Source: JANXAZ01 sp037446605
GTDB lineage: Bacteria; Pseudomonadota; Alphaproteobacteria; Geminicoccales; Geminicoccaceae
Assembly (NCBI GenBank): GCA_037446605.1
Contig: JBBIIE010000224.1
Coordinates: 1-5,362 of the forward strand
Direction: 5' to 3'
DNA: 5,362 bases
In this document: positions 5,335 to 5,362 of the stretch, piece after piece
Layout: the number at the start of each line of letters is the position of its first letter
Numbering within the stretch: position 1 is the first letter of the stretch
The notes under the pieces: generated by a model
Told to the model about the DNA's origin: nothing
Databases searched by the model: none
Seen by the model: only the letters and a program-made list of their open reading frames with translations
Made by a program: the position numbers and the translations under genes

Positions 5335-5362
5335 GTGTCGAGTTCGAACGGCGCGGTCGGCA
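5335..5362 (+). CDS. possible 5' end of a rightward gene (partial)
   Basis: After the candidate promoter at 5273-5301, the first start-like codon on the plus strand is GTG at 5335-5337. The frame then reads (M)SSSNGAVG to the window edge, which looks like a plausible protein N-terminus. The purine-rich GGCGGGAA around 5319-5326 is a weak ribosome-binding candidate. Only nine codons are visible, so neither the reading frame nor any function can be confirmed; the true start may lie outside the window. Confidence 0.2.

Noticed and set aside
5331..5355. GTTCGAAC near the right edge, like a tRNA T-loop
   Set aside because: The flanks do not form a T-stem or acceptor stem and no anticodon arm is visible; it is a short palindrome only.

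Overview
This is a very GC-rich window (visibly well over 70% G+C, with G/C at nearly every third codon position). It holds five well-supported genes and looks like ordinary chromosome of a Gram-negative, most likely an alphaproteobacterium (Rhodospirillales- or Geminicoccales-like; inferred from composition and protein style, not proven). The strongest Gram-negative marker is a lipid A (LpxL/HtrB-type) acyltransferase homologue. I see no IS element, phage gene, CRISPR array, rRNA or tRNA, and no gene-free stretch longer than about 230 bases.

Left part (1-788, minus strand): a 75-residue probable ribbon-helix-helix protein lies downstream of msrB, a zinc-type peptide-methionine (R)-S-oxide reductase. 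The gene-free stretch 789-967 separates msrB from the rightward genes and contains an 11-bp perfect GC-only inverted repeat with an 8-nt spacer, a possible operator or hairpin.

Centre (968-3171, plus strand): a two-gene, translationally coupled unit (TGATG junction) encodes an NAD(P)-dependent 2-hydroxycarboxylate dehydrogenase of the LDH2/MDH2 family (E. coli HcxB/YbiC type) and an FAD-dependent L-2-hydroxyglutarate oxidase/dehydrogenase (LhgO/L2HGDH type). Both families act on the 2-hydroxyacid/2-oxoacid pair, one with a soluble nicotinamide cofactor and one with flavin. They could form a 2-hydroxyacid redox shuttle or a two-route oxidation module. This is the most interesting functional inference in the window.

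Right part (3168-5135, minus strand): an acyltransferase of the lipid A lauroyl/myristoyl transferase superfamily is followed, in the same reading frame after one TAG stop and a 63-nt gap, by a family-25-like glycosyltransferase with unusual N- and C-terminal extensions. Together they suggest envelope glycolipid or lipopolysaccharide synthesis. The glycosyltransferase converges on lhgO, and both stop codons are read from the same CTAG palindrome. The right margin (5136-5362) holds a candidate leftward promoter for the acyltransferase operon and a candidate rightward sigma70-like promoter for a gene that would begin at or beyond the window edge.

Nothing here is clearly a new defence or mobile system. 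The findings are moderate-interest observations in an otherwise conventional region.
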